Origin: Microtetraspora malaysiensis | GTDB lineage: Bacteria; Actinomycetota; Actinomycetes; Streptosporangiales; Streptosporangiaceae | Direction of reading: 5' to 3' | DNA: 64,000 nt | Assembly (NCBI RefSeq): GCF_001528665.1 | Contig: NZ_BBYJ01000007.1 | Span: 81,933 to 145,932, forward strand | In this document: one piece after another, positions 17,137-25,380 of the stretch | Layout of the letters: every line of letters starts with the position of its first letter | Numbering within the stretch: the stretch's first letter is position 1 | Translations under genes and position numbers: made by a program | The notes under the pieces: generated by a model | Told to the model about the DNA's origin: nothing | Databases searched by the model: none | Seen by the model: the letters and a program-made list of their open reading frames with translations, nothing else

Positions 17137-17824
17137 GACGGGCGACGGCCGCCACGACCTCCGAGGCGTTGGACAGGTCGGGCAGGACGATGTCCGCCCC
17201 CGCCTCACGCAGCTCGGCGGCGGTGGACCGGCCCGACGCGACCGCGATCATCGCCGCGCCGCCGATGCGGGCGGCCTGCACGTCCCGAGTCGAGTCGCCG
17301 ATCAGCACCGTGTTCGCGGAGGTGAACGCCCCGCCGTACCGCTCCTTGGCCCGGCCCTGGGCCACCTGGAGCAGCGTGGCCTTGGGATAGACCTCCTCGC
17401 CGTACCCCCCGACTTCGAAGTCGATCGCCTTGTCCAGCTTGAACGCCGTCAGCTTGTGGACCGCGTTGCTCCGGATCGTCCCGGTGAGGACCGACTGGAT
17501 CACGCCGTCGAGCCGGGACACCGCCTTGAGCGCGTCCTTCGCGCCGGGCATCGCCCGTCCCTCGGCGGTCAGCCGCTTGCGCTTCGCGGCGAAGCTGACC
17601 GCCAGCGCGTCGAGGAACTTGGGCAGGTGGTTGTCCTCCACCGCGATGCCGTTGACGGCCAGCGTCTCGAAGACGATCTCGGAGTCGGGGCGGCCCATCG
17701 CCGGGGCGAGTTTCACCAACGGCCGCCCGGTCACCATGCGGAACGCGTCGGCGTACGCCTCCCGGGTGACGATGGTGACGTCGACCAGGGTGAGATCGAC
17801 GTTCCAGAGAACGAGGCGGTTGAT
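17123..17824 (-). CDS. HAD-superfamily protein with Asn in motif I and no canonical start codon
   Basis: This protein of about 233 residues is of the phosphatase-like HAD class. Motif I reads LVLWNVDLTLVD: the nucleophilic aspartate position is Asn, with the second Asp intact. Motif II (SVLTGTI), the lysine (YPKATLL) and motif III (VLIGDSTRDVQAA) are normal. An in-frame stop lies at 17861-17863, and between it and motif I there is no ATG, GTG, TTG or CTG. GGAGG (17830-17834) sits 5 nt before an ATC codon at 17824, the most likely start; the ATG at 17737 would delete motif I. It lies 31 nt downstream of the second HAD gene, in the same orientation. Catalytic competence is doubtful. Confidence 0.7.
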   Translation of the reverse strand: MNRLVLWNVDLTLVDVTIVTREAYADAFRMVTGRPLVKLAPAMGRPDSEIVFETLAVNGIAVEDNHLPKFLDALAVSFAAKRKRLTAEGRAMPGAKDALKAVSRLDGVIQSVLTGTIRSNAVHKLTAFKLDKAIDFEVGGYGEEVYPKATLLQVAQGRAKERYGGAFTSANTVLIGDSTRDVQAARIGGAAMIAVASGRSTAAELREAGADIVLPDLSNASEVVAAVARLTGR

Positions 17825-17855
17825 CGTGGCCTCCGAAGGGGGACGCGGGCCGGGT

Positions 17856-18488
17856 TCAGATCAGGTCGAGGGCGTTCGCGAGCGAGTCGACGACGGGGAC
17901 GCCGACGGCGCCCAGCTCGGCGCGGCTGCTCATGCCGCCCGTGTAGAGGATGGCCCGCGCGCCGACATGCTGGGCGGCGTGCGCGTCGTCCACGCTGTCG
18001 CCGATCACGACGACCTTCTCCGGGTCGACGCCGAGTCCCAGGACGTGCGCGGCCATGTGCTCGGCCTTGGGCCCGCCGGCGGCGGCGCGCAGGCCGTCCA
18101 CCCGGCTGAAGTGCCGGTCGATGCCCATCTCGCCGATCTTGGGCACCAGCCGCTCGTGCGTCCACATCGACAGCAGCGACTGAGTCCGCCCGGCGTCCTC
18201 CCACTCCTGGAGGCAGGTCAGGGCGCCTTCGGCCAGCCCGCAGGCGAGCATCAGGCGGTGGTAGTGGTCGTGGAACCCCTCGTCGAGAAGCTCCCACTCG
18301 CCGTCGCGGAGCGACCTGCCGAGCATTCGCTCGTACGCCACCCAGATGGGGCGGGTGTAGACGGCGCGGAAGCCGTCGGGGTCGAAGGGGCCGACGCCAT
18401 ACGGGCGGAAGACCTCGTTGGTCGCGCCCACCACGGCATCGATGTCGTGAAACAGCGTGCCGTTCCAGTCCCAAACAATGTGTGTCAT
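17856..18488 (-). CDS. HAD-family hydrolase (phosphoglycolate-phosphatase-like)
   Basis: This 210-residue HAD phosphatase has motif I VWDWNGTLFHD, a frequent variant with the nucleophilic Asp retained. Cap helices follow, then motif II (LLSMWTH), a lysine in GGPKAEHMAAH, and motif III VVVIGDSVDDAHAA. It probably dephosphorylates a small metabolite; the substrate is unknown. The start ATG at 18488 is clear from the motif's position near the N-terminus. It is the first gene of a two-gene HAD operon. Confidence 0.88.
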   Translation of the reverse strand: MTHIVWDWNGTLFHDIDAVVGATNEVFRPYGVGPFDPDGFRAVYTRPIWVAYERMLGRSLRDGEWELLDEGFHDHYHRLMLACGLAEGALTCLQEWEDAGRTQSLLSMWTHERLVPKIGEMGIDRHFSRVDGLRAAAGGPKAEHMAAHVLGLGVDPEKVVVIGDSVDDAHAAQHVGARAILYTGGMSSRAELGAVGVPVVDSLANALDLI

Positions 18489-18794
18489 ATCAACATGGAT
18501 GATATCCAGCCCCGCGTCGAGCGGCGGCCGTACGCACCCGGCCCGGCGTCATCGGGTGCGGCACCTACCTCCTCACCCGCGTGCAGCAGGGAGCCGAGGT
18601 CAAGGGCGTGCTCTCCCCGGCCCCGGCCGGGGCTCAGTACTCGGCTGCGGCCGGAGCCCAGGACGTGCCGTTGTGGAAGCAGAGTCGAGCTGCCCGTCTC
18701 CCACCCCGGCCCGGCCCGGGATGCCGTCGATCCGCGGATCGCGGTACCGGCACCCCGGGCGAAGGCCCGACACAGGGGAGCGCAGCGGGGCAGG
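18489..18794. other. Intergenic region, no gene recognised
   Basis: This 306-nt stretch lies between the DUF4232 lipoprotein end and the HAD start, both minus strand. It should hold the HAD promoter (an AT-richer tract at 18478-18505). A self-complementary CCCCGGCCGGGG occurs at 18621-18632. Open frames here look like random high-GC frames. Confidence 0.45.
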
Positions 18795-19421
18795 TCAGCT
18801 CCGGCCGACGGTGGCCGTGGAGGCGGCCGCGTCGGCGACGTTGCCGCGGTACAGGCCGAGCTTCGGCTTTCCCACCTTCGCGCCGGCGCCGAGCGGGAAG
18901 TTCTGGGTGTCGGAGTTGGGCATCCGGTCGTCGGGCAGGATGTTCAGCTCGTTCACGTCGGTCGCGCTGCCGCCGCCGGGGTTGAGGTCGACCACCGCGT
19001 ACGCCTTCTGACCGGGCGCCACCGGGTAGGCCGGGGGACCGCCCAGCTCGCCCGGCACCAGCGGCGTGAGGTCCTTGCTGTGGTCGGCGGCGTGGGAGTT
19101 GCCCAGGCTGACGAGCGGGTAGTAGCTCAGGCCGCAGGCGGTGGTGCCCTGGTTGCGCACCTCGATCACCCGCTGGTTGGGCGCCTCGGCCCGGGCGGTC
19201 ATCTTGACGGCCAGCTTCTTGGCCTCGCAGGGGTGGGAGTAGGCGTAGGCCTCACCACCACCGGCCTTGCCCCCGCCGCCCGCGGTGGTGGCAGCGGGAG
19301 ACTGGGAGAGCTTCGCAGGCTGCGCCTCGCCGCCGTCGCCACCGGACTGACAGGCGGTCAGGGTGAGGGTGGCGCCCAGGGCGAAAGCGGCCGGGACTAA
19401 CAGGGCACGGCGAGCGGACAT
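18795..19421 (-). CDS. DUF4232-domain lipoprotein
   Basis: This 208-residue secreted lipoprotein has signal MSARRALLVPAAFALGATL and lipobox L-T-A-C with Cys24, followed by a low-complexity Gly/Ser/Ala linker. The globular DUF4232 domain includes CEAKKLAVKMTARAE, RVIEVRNQGTTACGLSYYP and PVAPGQKAYAVVDL. Such proteins are common in actinomycetes and their function is not established; they are anchored to the outer face of the membrane. A GGGGGAA sits upstream of the ATG at 19421. Two conserved cysteines (CEAKK and TACGL) may form a disulphide. Confidence 0.85.
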   Translation of the reverse strand: MSARRALLVPAAFALGATLTLTACQSGGDGGEAQPAKLSQSPAATTAGGGGKAGGGEAYAYSHPCEAKKLAVKMTARAEAPNQRVIEVRNQGTTACGLSYYPLVSLGNSHAADHSKDLTPLVPGELGGPPAYPVAPGQKAYAVVDLNPGGGSATDVNELNILPDDRMPNSDTQNFPLGAGAKVGKPKLGLYRGNVADAAASTATVGRS

Positions 19422-19735
19422 GGAGGTTCCCCCGTAACAGATCTAGGTGAAGGAGTGGACCGGGCGGCGGGCCATCGACGCCGACCGCCGAGAACCACTT
19501 TGGCCCGCGGTCCGTCCCGTCCGCAGCCTTTCCTGGAAAAGTCGGGACACTGGAACGGTCCCACCCCTTCTGACCTGCGGTTTCACAAACGCCTGGAATG
19601 GCCTTCCGGAACACGTCCCGGGGCCGTTCGGGCCGCTGGGAGCCGGCGGAACAGCATCGGCGCCGCTCGACACACGACAACGACGCAGGAGCGCTCCGCT
19701 CCCTCGACCCCGGGGAACGTTTGGCGGACAGCGAC
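19422..19735. other. Intergenic region, no gene recognised
   Basis: This 314-nt region lies between two minus-strand genes. It presumably carries the DUF4232 promoter and the end of the DUF6912 transcript. I see no strong hairpin and no recognisable coding sequence. Confidence 0.45.
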
Positions 19736-20311
19736 CTAAACCAGCAGGTCGGGGACCTCCTGGGTCGCGTACCACATCAGCTCGTGGGCCTCGGCTTCGT
19801 CCACGGCGAACCGGGCGTCGTCGTCCCCCAGGTCGGCGGCGGGCAGCGCCGCGACGGCGGCCTCGATGTCCGGGGCCGCGGTGGCGTCGTCCACGTGTGC
19901 CGAGGCGATCCGGGACATCGGGACCGGCTCGGTGAGCCGCACCCGAGCCCGCTCGTCCGGATCGGGGCTCATCGCGACCCAGGCGTCCGGCACCTCGGCC
20001 GCCAGCACGACCCGCCGAGCCGGCCCCGCGGCCTTGCCCGCCCCGGCCGACTCCGCCCCGATCCGCTCCGTACCGCCCGGCCCGGCGAGGTCGCCCGCCC
20101 GCTCCCCCGTGTCTTCCTCGGCGAGCATCCGCAGCGAGGCCCGCGCCGCCTCGGTCAGGGCGACGTACTCCAGCTCCTCGGTGTCGCCGGAGGTGTACCA
20201 CTCGACCAGCGCGGGCGTCACCGCGTACCCGGTCAGCGGCGCGGGGCCGAGCTCGCCCTGCGCGACCACGCGGGCCAGCGCGGAGAGCGTGCACGGGAGA
20301 TAGACGCGCAT
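19736..20311 (-). CDS. DUF6912 family protein
   Basis: This 191-residue predicted soluble protein begins MRVYLPCTLSALARVVAQGELG and ends ADLGDDDARFAVDEAEAHELMWYATQEVPDLL, matching a small actinobacterial family of unknown function (DUF6912). No membrane segment or enzymatic motif is visible. A central Gly/Ala-rich linker (about residues 72-92) divides two more conserved parts. It lies 21 nt downstream of a HAD gene, with which it is probably co-transcribed. Confidence 0.75.
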   Translation of the reverse strand: MRVYLPCTLSALARVVAQGELGPAPLTGYAVTPALVEWYTSGDTEELEYVALTEAARASLRMLAEEDTGERAGDLAGPGGTERIGAESAGAGKAAGPARRVVLAAEVPDAWVAMSPDPDERARVRLTEPVPMSRIASAHVDDATAAPDIEAAVAALPAADLGDDDARFAVDEAEAHELMWYATQEVPDLLV

Positions 20312-20332
20312 GGGAACCTCTCGTCGGTCAGG

Positions 20333-20974
20333 TCAGGGGCGCAGCGGCAGGCCGAACAGGGCCTCCAGCTCGCCGATGGTGGCGAAGGCGTCGCTGTGGT
20401 GGATGCCGACCAGCCCGAGCGTCCGGGCCGCGACGATGTTCGCCTCGATGTCGTCGATGAACACGCACTCCTCGGCGGGCAGCCCGACCTGGTCGAGCGC
20501 GTGGCGGAAGATGCGCGGCTCGGGCTTGCGCATGCCGACCTCGCCCGAGATGACGATCGCGTCGAACAGCCCGTCCCAGGAGTCACGGGGATAGTCGTTC
20601 TCCCAGGAGTTGGACAGCAGGCAGGTGCGGATGCCGGCCGCGCGGGCCCGCCGCAGCATCTCGTTCATCTCCTCGACCGGCTCGAACCCGAGGAACATCC
20701 GGGCGAGCAGCCCGTCGGCCGCCGGCGGGACGCCGTCGAGGGTCATCAGCCTGGCCGCGAAATCCTGCTCGAAGTCGGTCGCCGAGATCTCACCGCGTTC
20801 GAGCGCGTGGATGGCGCTCTCACCGCCGCCCTCGTAGGCGTGCAGGACCAGGTCGCGCATCACGTCCTTGTAGTGCGACGCGTCGATCCGGTCCTGGGCG
20901 AGCCAGCCCGCGATCGAGTCGGTGAGGCTCGTGGTGAGCACCCCGCCCCAGTCGATCAGCACTCCCTTGAGCAC
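20333..20974 (-). CDS. HAD-IA family hydrolase
   Basis: This 213-residue HAD protein has motif I VLIDWGGVLT (nucleophilic Asp kept, the second Asp replaced by Gly), as in the HAD-IA branch related to the N-terminal domain of soluble epoxide hydrolase. Motif II is TCLLSNSWEND, then the lysine in GMRKPEPRIF and motif III CVFIDDIEANI. The GTG at 20974 is preceded by GGAGG at 20979-20983, so it is preferred over the ATG at 21001. The likely role is phosphatase or dehalogenase on a small metabolite. It leads an operon with the DUF6912 gene. Confidence 0.87.
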   Translation of the reverse strand: MLKGVLIDWGGVLTTSLTDSIAGWLAQDRIDASHYKDVMRDLVLHAYEGGGESAIHALERGEISATDFEQDFAARLMTLDGVPPAADGLLARMFLGFEPVEEMNEMLRRARAAGIRTCLLSNSWENDYPRDSWDGLFDAIVISGEVGMRKPEPRIFRHALDQVGLPAEECVFIDDIEANIVAARTLGLVGIHHSDAFATIGELEALFGLPLRP

Positions 20975-21013
20975 GACACCTCCTGGTGGAATCTGGTTCA
21001 AAAGAATAGAGCG

Positions 21014-22363
21014 TCAGGGAAGGTTCGCCTCCCGGGCGAGCCGTCGGGCGGCGCTCAGATGGGCCGACGAGCGCACCGCCGCGGGGTCGGTCGTGACCTT
21101 GCCGAACATGCCCCGCTTCGCCTTGAGCCGGAGGATCCGGGTCACCGAGGCGTCCAGGCGGGCGGCCGAGATGCGCCCGGACTTCACCGCCGCGAGGACC
21201 GCGCCGTACGCCTTGGGCATGTCCGGCGGCATGAGCAGCACGTCCGCCCCGGCCAGGACGGCACGCACGGCCACCTCGGCGTCGCCGTACTTCTCCCGCA
21301 CGCCCGCCATGTTGAGCGCGTCGGTGCTGATCACGCCGTCGAAGCCCAGCTCGTCGCGGAGCAACCCGGTCAGGATCGTGCGGGACAGCGTGGCCGGGTC
21401 GCCCGAGGGGTCGAGCTTCGGCATGACGACGTGCGCCGACATGATCGCGTCCACACCGTGCGCGATGGCCTCACGGAACGGCGGGGCGTCGAGCTTGCGC
21501 CACTGCGCCTTCGTGTGCGAGATCACCGGGAGGCCGGTGTGACTGTCCGTCGAGGTGTCGCCGTGACCGGGGAAGTGTTTGGCGGTCGAGGCGATGCCGG
21601 CGGCGTGGAAACCGTCGACCGCCGCGCCCACCATGGTGGCGACCTTGCCGGGGTCGGAGCCGTAGGCCCGGGGCCCGATCACCGGGTTTCGCGGGTTGAT
21701 GTTTACGTCGGCGACCGGCGCGAAGTCCATCGTGATGCCGAGGGCGCGCAGCTCGGTGCCGGTGAGCCGGGCGGCGGCCCGCGCGTTCGCCGGGTCGCCG
21801 GTCGCGCCGATGGCCATCGCCCCCGGGAGCTTGGTGACGACCGCGGAGAGCGGCGAGACCGTGCCGTTCTCCTGGTCCACACCGATCATCAGCGGGACCC
21901 GCGACGCCGCGCGCAGCCCGGTGGTCAGCGCGGCGATCTGCCGGGCGTCGGAGACGTTGCCCGCCCACGGGAACATGATCACGCCGCCCGGGCGGTACTT
22001 CTTGATCACCTGGATCGGGCTGCCCGCCCCGAACCGCGCGCTGTTCTCCTGGTGCGCCGCGTCGGCGCGTGAGCCGTACACCACAGGCATGAAGAGCTGG
22101 CCGACCTTCTCCTCCACGCTCATCCGGGCGAGCATGGCGGCGACGTCTCCCGTCGCGGCTCCGGTGCCGCCGTCCTCCGCCGCCGCGTCGCCCGCACCGG
22201 TGGCCTCCCCGGACGGCGTCCCCTCCGGGGACGGCGTCGCGCCCGGCGAGGCGGAGAAGGAAGGGGGAGCGGCGGGGGTGGGGCGCGCCGTCTGCTCCGC
22301 CTCCACCGCGGAGCAGCCCGCCATCGCGATCACCAGCAGTCCGAGGCCCAGTCGTCGAAACAC
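21014..22363 (-). CDS. NagZ-type beta-N-acetylglucosaminidase lipoprotein (glycoside hydrolase family 3)
   Basis: This 449-residue lipoprotein glycosidase has a short basic signal, lipobox MAGC (Cys17), a Pro/Ser/Ala-rich linker to about residue 72, and then a GH3 N-terminal barrel. KHFPGHGDTSTDSHTGLP carries the Asp-His pair typical of NagZ, and FDGVISTDALNM holds the catalytic nucleophile Asp. It should release GlcNAc from peptidoglycan or chitin fragments outside the membrane. The GTG at 22363 is taken because the lipoprotein signal begins there. It lies 63 nt downstream of ptsI on the same strand, which fits GlcNAc supply to the PTS. Confidence 0.9.
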   Translation of the reverse strand: MFRRLGLGLLVIAMAGCSAVEAEQTARPTPAAPPSFSASPGATPSPEGTPSGEATGAGDAAAEDGGTGAATGDVAAMLARMSVEEKVGQLFMPVVYGSRADAAHQENSARFGAGSPIQVIKKYRPGGVIMFPWAGNVSDARQIAALTTGLRAASRVPLMIGVDQENGTVSPLSAVVTKLPGAMAIGATGDPANARAAARLTGTELRALGITMDFAPVADVNINPRNPVIGPRAYGSDPGKVATMVGAAVDGFHAAGIASTAKHFPGHGDTSTDSHTGLPVISHTKAQWRKLDAPPFREAIAHGVDAIMSAHVVMPKLDPSGDPATLSRTILTGLLRDELGFDGVISTDALNMAGVREKYGDAEVAVRAVLAGADVLLMPPDMPKAYGAVLAAVKSGRISAARLDASVTRILRLKAKRGMFGKVTTDPAAVRSSAHLSAARRLAREANLP

Positions 22364-22426
22364 CCCTTCACCGTATCCGCGCTTCGCACCATCCGTCCCA
22401 CAGTTATCCACAGGCGCAAGCGCCCC

Positions 22427-24115
22427 TCAAAGCGACAGATCGGCGAGGGCCGGGAGTTCGGCGCGGGCGGCGGCCCGCGCGGCCGACGCCGTACCGGCCG
22501 CCCGCGCGGCGGCCGCGGCCCGGCGGCAGTCGTCCACGGTGTGCCGGGCGAGCGCGGCGCGCACCCGGGGCAGCGCGGACGCGGCCATGGAGAGCGACGT
22601 CACGCCCAGACCCACGAACACGCAGGCCAGCGCGGGGTCGGCCGCCGCCTCACCACAGACGCCGCAGTCCCGGCCGGAGCCCCCGGCGGCCGCGGCGGTC
22701 AGCGCGACGAGGTCGAGCACGGCGGGATGCCAGGGGTCCTGCAGCCCCGCGAGCGCCCCCGCCTCCCGGTCGGCGGCGAGGGTGTACTGCGTCAGATCGT
22801 TCGTCCCGATCGAGAAGAAGCCGGTCACCGCGGCGAGGTCGGCGGCACGCAGAGCGGCCGCGGGGATCTCGATCATCACTCCGGCCGAGGGCAGCCCGGC
22901 CGCGCGGCACGCCTCGCCGAACCAGACGGCCTCCTCCGCCGTGGCGACCATCGGCGCCATCACCTGGACCCGCGCCGACGTGCCCTTGGCCGCCCTGGCC
23001 AGCGCTTCGAGCTGTGCGGCCAGCACCTCGGGGAAGCGGCGGAACAGCCGCACCCCGCGCTCGCCGAGCGCGGGGTTGGGCTCGGGAGCCGGCGGCGGCA
23101 GGAAGTCGAGCGGCTTGTCGGCCCCGGCGTCGAGGACGCGGACGATCACCCGCGAGCCCGAGAACGCCTCGAACACCTCGCGGTAGGCGTCCTGCTGCTC
23201 CTCCCAGGTCGGCGGGTCGACCCGGTCCAGGAAGAGGAACTCGGTGCGGAACAGGCCGACCCCCTCCGCGCCCGCCGCCAGCGCGGCCGCGATGTCGGCC
23301 GGCCCGCCCACGTTCGCGAGCAGCGGCACGGCGTGGCCGTCGGCGGTGGCGCCGGCCCCCGAGACGGCGGCGAGAAGTGCCGTGCTCTGCTCCGCCGCCC
23401 GCACCGCCCGGGCCACCTCGTCCTCGTCCGGCGACAGCCGTACGACGCCGGTCGAGCCGTCGACCAGCAGTGGCGTGCCGGGCGGGATCGCGCCCGCACC
23501 CGCGCAGCCCACGACCGCGGGCACGCCCAGCGCGCGGGCCAGGATCGCGGTGTGACTGGTCGGCCCGCCCTCCTCGGTCACGAACGCCACGACCGTCGCG
23601 GGGTCGAGCAGCACGGTGTCCGCGGGCGCGAGATCCCTGGCCACCAGCACGTACGGCTCGGCGGGGTCGGCGGGCAGGCCCGGCAACGCCAGGCCCTCCA
23701 GCGCCGCGACGACCCGGTCCCTGATGTCGTCGAGGTCGGCGGCCCTCGCGGCCAGGTAGCCGCCCGCGGCGGCCAGCAGCTCCCGATATCCGGTGAAAGC
23801 GTCGAAGACGGCGCGGGAGGCCGCGACGCCCTGCTCGATCAGCTCGGCCACCCTCGCGGCGAGGTCGGGGTCGCGGGCCATCATGGCCTGCGCGGCGAGG
23901 ACGTCCCGCGCCTCGCCGCCCGCCTGGTCGCCGCGCGCGGCGAGGTCGGCGGCCACCCGCTCCAGGGCCTGCTCGGCCCGCAGCAGCTCGGCCCGCGCGT
24001 TCCCGCCGTGACGCGCGGCCCTGGGCGGCTCGGGGACGTCGCGCACCAGCCGGTGCGCCGGGCCGTAACCGGCGCCCGGGCTCACGCCCACGCCGGCCAG
24101 CCGATCCGCGTGCAT
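22427..24115 (-). CDS. ptsI: Phosphoenolpyruvate-protein phosphotransferase (PTS enzyme I)
   Basis: This 562-residue EI takes phosphate from phosphoenolpyruvate and hands it to HPr. The N-terminal HPr-binding helical domain is followed by the phosphohistidine swivel, with His188 in EEGGPTSHTAILAR. The C-terminal PEP-binding barrel shows GVGLFRTEFLFLDR, RVLDAGADKPLDFL, VMIEIPAAAL, SIGTNDLTQYTLAADR and DCGVCGEAA with the catalytic Cys. It starts 2 nt after the HPr gene stops, so the two are coupled. The cytoplasmic EI/HPr pair normally serves all PTS permeases of the cell; here it sits beside one complete permease. Confidence 0.96.
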   Translation of the reverse strand: MHADRLAGVGVSPGAGYGPAHRLVRDVPEPPRAARHGGNARAELLRAEQALERVAADLAARGDQAGGEARDVLAAQAMMARDPDLAARVAELIEQGVAASRAVFDAFTGYRELLAAAGGYLAARAADLDDIRDRVVAALEGLALPGLPADPAEPYVLVARDLAPADTVLLDPATVVAFVTEEGGPTSHTAILARALGVPAVVGCAGAGAIPPGTPLLVDGSTGVVRLSPDEDEVARAVRAAEQSTALLAAVSGAGATADGHAVPLLANVGGPADIAAALAAGAEGVGLFRTEFLFLDRVDPPTWEEQQDAYREVFEAFSGSRVIVRVLDAGADKPLDFLPPPAPEPNPALGERGVRLFRRFPEVLAAQLEALARAAKGTSARVQVMAPMVATAEEAVWFGEACRAAGLPSAGVMIEIPAAALRAADLAAVTGFFSIGTNDLTQYTLAADREAGALAGLQDPWHPAVLDLVALTAAAAGGSGRDCGVCGEAAADPALACVFVGLGVTSLSMAASALPRVRAALARHTVDDCRRAAAAARAAGTASAARAAARAELPALADLSL

Positions 24116-24117
24116 GG

Positions 24118-24375
24118 TCAGGGCGCCGACGCGATGGCGGCGAGCCGGTCCAGGAACTCGTCCGCGCCCTCGGCGTCGGCGCTGATGACGATGGTCTCGC
24201 CCTGGCGCACGTCCAGGGCCAGCACCGACAGGATGCTCTTCGCGTTCACCGGCGGGACGCCGAACTTGGCGACGGTGACGTCGAAGGGCGCCTGGGCCGC
24301 GGTCTGCACGAACGTCGCGGCGGGACGGGCGTGCAGCCCCACTTCGGACATGACGGTGACCTTACGCTCGGCCAC
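24118..24375 (-). CDS. ptsH: Phosphocarrier protein HPr
   Basis: This 85-residue HPr has the active-site GLHARPAA with His15, phosphorylated by EI, and the regulatory-site region NAKSILSVLAL with Ser47 at the Ser46 position. It relays phosphate from EI to EIIA. The GTG at 24375 is set by GAGGAGGAAAC directly upstream and gives the normal HPr length; the longer open frame upstream is not needed. A 254-nt gap separates it from the EIIA gene, so it may have its own promoter. Confidence 0.95.
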   Translation of the reverse strand: MAERKVTVMSEVGLHARPAATFVQTAAQAPFDVTVAKFGVPPVNAKSILSVLALDVRQGETIVISADAEGADEFLDRLAAIASAP

Positions 24376-24629
24376 GTTTCCTCCTCTTCTGTCGGGGTTC
24401 TCCCAGCGGTTTTCTTGCGGATTCCCCCGGATCGTCGGGGTCTCCCACGCGGATTCTGCTCGCCTCGGGCGGTCCACCGCCAACCGGGCCCCCGTTCGGC
24501 ACTCATTTACCCGGCGGGCCGGCGTTCACGACCGCTCAGAGCCGCTCCGGAGCCGCGGTGGAACAGCGGACGGCCCGCCAGTGCCCCGGCGCCGTCCTGG
24601 AATCGCCAGGCCGCTTTCGGGGGCCGCCG

Positions 24630-25079
24630 TCACGACCAGTGGAACAGCTCGTCGCCCGCGCCCACGCCACCGCGGACCTCGCCGTCGACCTCGCCGGCCG
24701 CCGCGTCCAGGGCGACCACCGGGCAGATCGGCGACCGGCCGCCCGCCTCGACCGCGGCCGGATCCCAGAAGACCACCGGCTGACCGGCCCGGACCCGGTC
24801 CCCCTCGGCGGCGAGCAGCCGGAAGCCCTCCCCCTTGAGCTGCACGGTGTCGATGCCGAGGTGCACGAGGACGCCCCGGCCGTCGTCCCCCAGGACGATG
24901 TAGGCGTGCGCGCGCAGCTTGACGATGGTCCCGCTGATCGGGGCGACGGCCTGGCCGGGCTCGCGCCGGGGGTCGATCGCCGACCCGGGCCCCACCATGG
25001 CCTGGGAGAAGACCGGGTCCGGCACGGCCACCAGACCGATCGCCGTCCCCGCCACCGGGGCGAGAACCGCCGTCACCAC
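24630..25079 (-). CDS. PTS glucose/GlcNAc-family EIIA component
   Basis: This 149-residue free-standing EIIA of the Crr/glucose superfamily opens with LAPVAGTAIGLVAVPDPVFSQ and continues with VGPGSAIDP, both family hallmarks. The phosphorylated His73 lies in GVLVHLGIDTVQLKGEGF, and the partner His58 in RAHAYIVLG. It passes phosphate from HPr to EIIB. Two consecutive GTG codons (25079, 25076) can serve as start; AGGAGG at 25084-25089 is slightly better spaced for the second. It lies 30 nt downstream of the EIIB gene in the same operon. Confidence 0.93.
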   Translation of the reverse strand: MVTAVLAPVAGTAIGLVAVPDPVFSQAMVGPGSAIDPRREPGQAVAPISGTIVKLRAHAYIVLGDDGRGVLVHLGIDTVQLKGEGFRLLAAEGDRVRAGQPVVFWDPAAVEAGGRSPICPVVALDAAAGEVDGEVRGGVGAGDELFHWS

Positions 25080-25109
25080 GCCCCCTCCTGTCCGGCTCGC
25101 CCCACGGCC

Positions 25110-25346
25110 TCAGCCGATGAGCTCCTCGATGTCGCTCGCGATCGTGTCGGCGTCGGGGCCCACCACGACCTGTACGACGTTGCCCGCGAGCATCACGCCG
25201 TGGACGCCCGCCGCCCTGAGGGCCGCCTGGTCGACCTTGGAGGCGTCGTACACCTCCGTCCGCAGCCGCGTGATGCACGGCTCGATCTCGATGACGTTGT
25301 CCACACCACCGAGCCCAGCGATGATCGCCCGGACATCTGCCGCCAT
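25110..25346 (-). CDS. PTS glucose/GlcNAc-family EIIB component
   Basis: This 78-residue free-standing EIIB has phosphocysteine Cys24 in EIEPCITRLRTEVYD, the invariant EIIB-glucose motif, and it ends GPDADTIASDIEELIG. It transfers phosphate from EIIA to sugar bound in EIIC. GAGGAGG precedes the ATG at 25346. It lies between the SIS-domain gene (34 nt upstream) and the EIIA gene. In many bacteria B and C are fused; here all are separate, as in Streptomyces GlcNAc systems (known from that genus). Confidence 0.94.
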   Translation of the reverse strand: MAADVRAIIAGLGGVDNVIEIEPCITRLRTEVYDASKVDQAALRAAGVHGVMLAGNVVQVVVGPDADTIASDIEELIG

Positions 25347-25380
25347 GTCGGTCCTCCTCGAAATGCGTGCTGTGCGCAGG

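Noticed and set aside
17123..17737. ATG at 17737 as the start of the first HAD gene
   Set aside because: It would remove motif I, which is present in frame upstream; an upstream non-canonical start is more consistent.
18621..18632. CCCCGGCCGGGG as a terminator
   Set aside because: It is a 12-bp self-complementary sequence without a loop or U-run, expected by chance in very GC-rich DNA.
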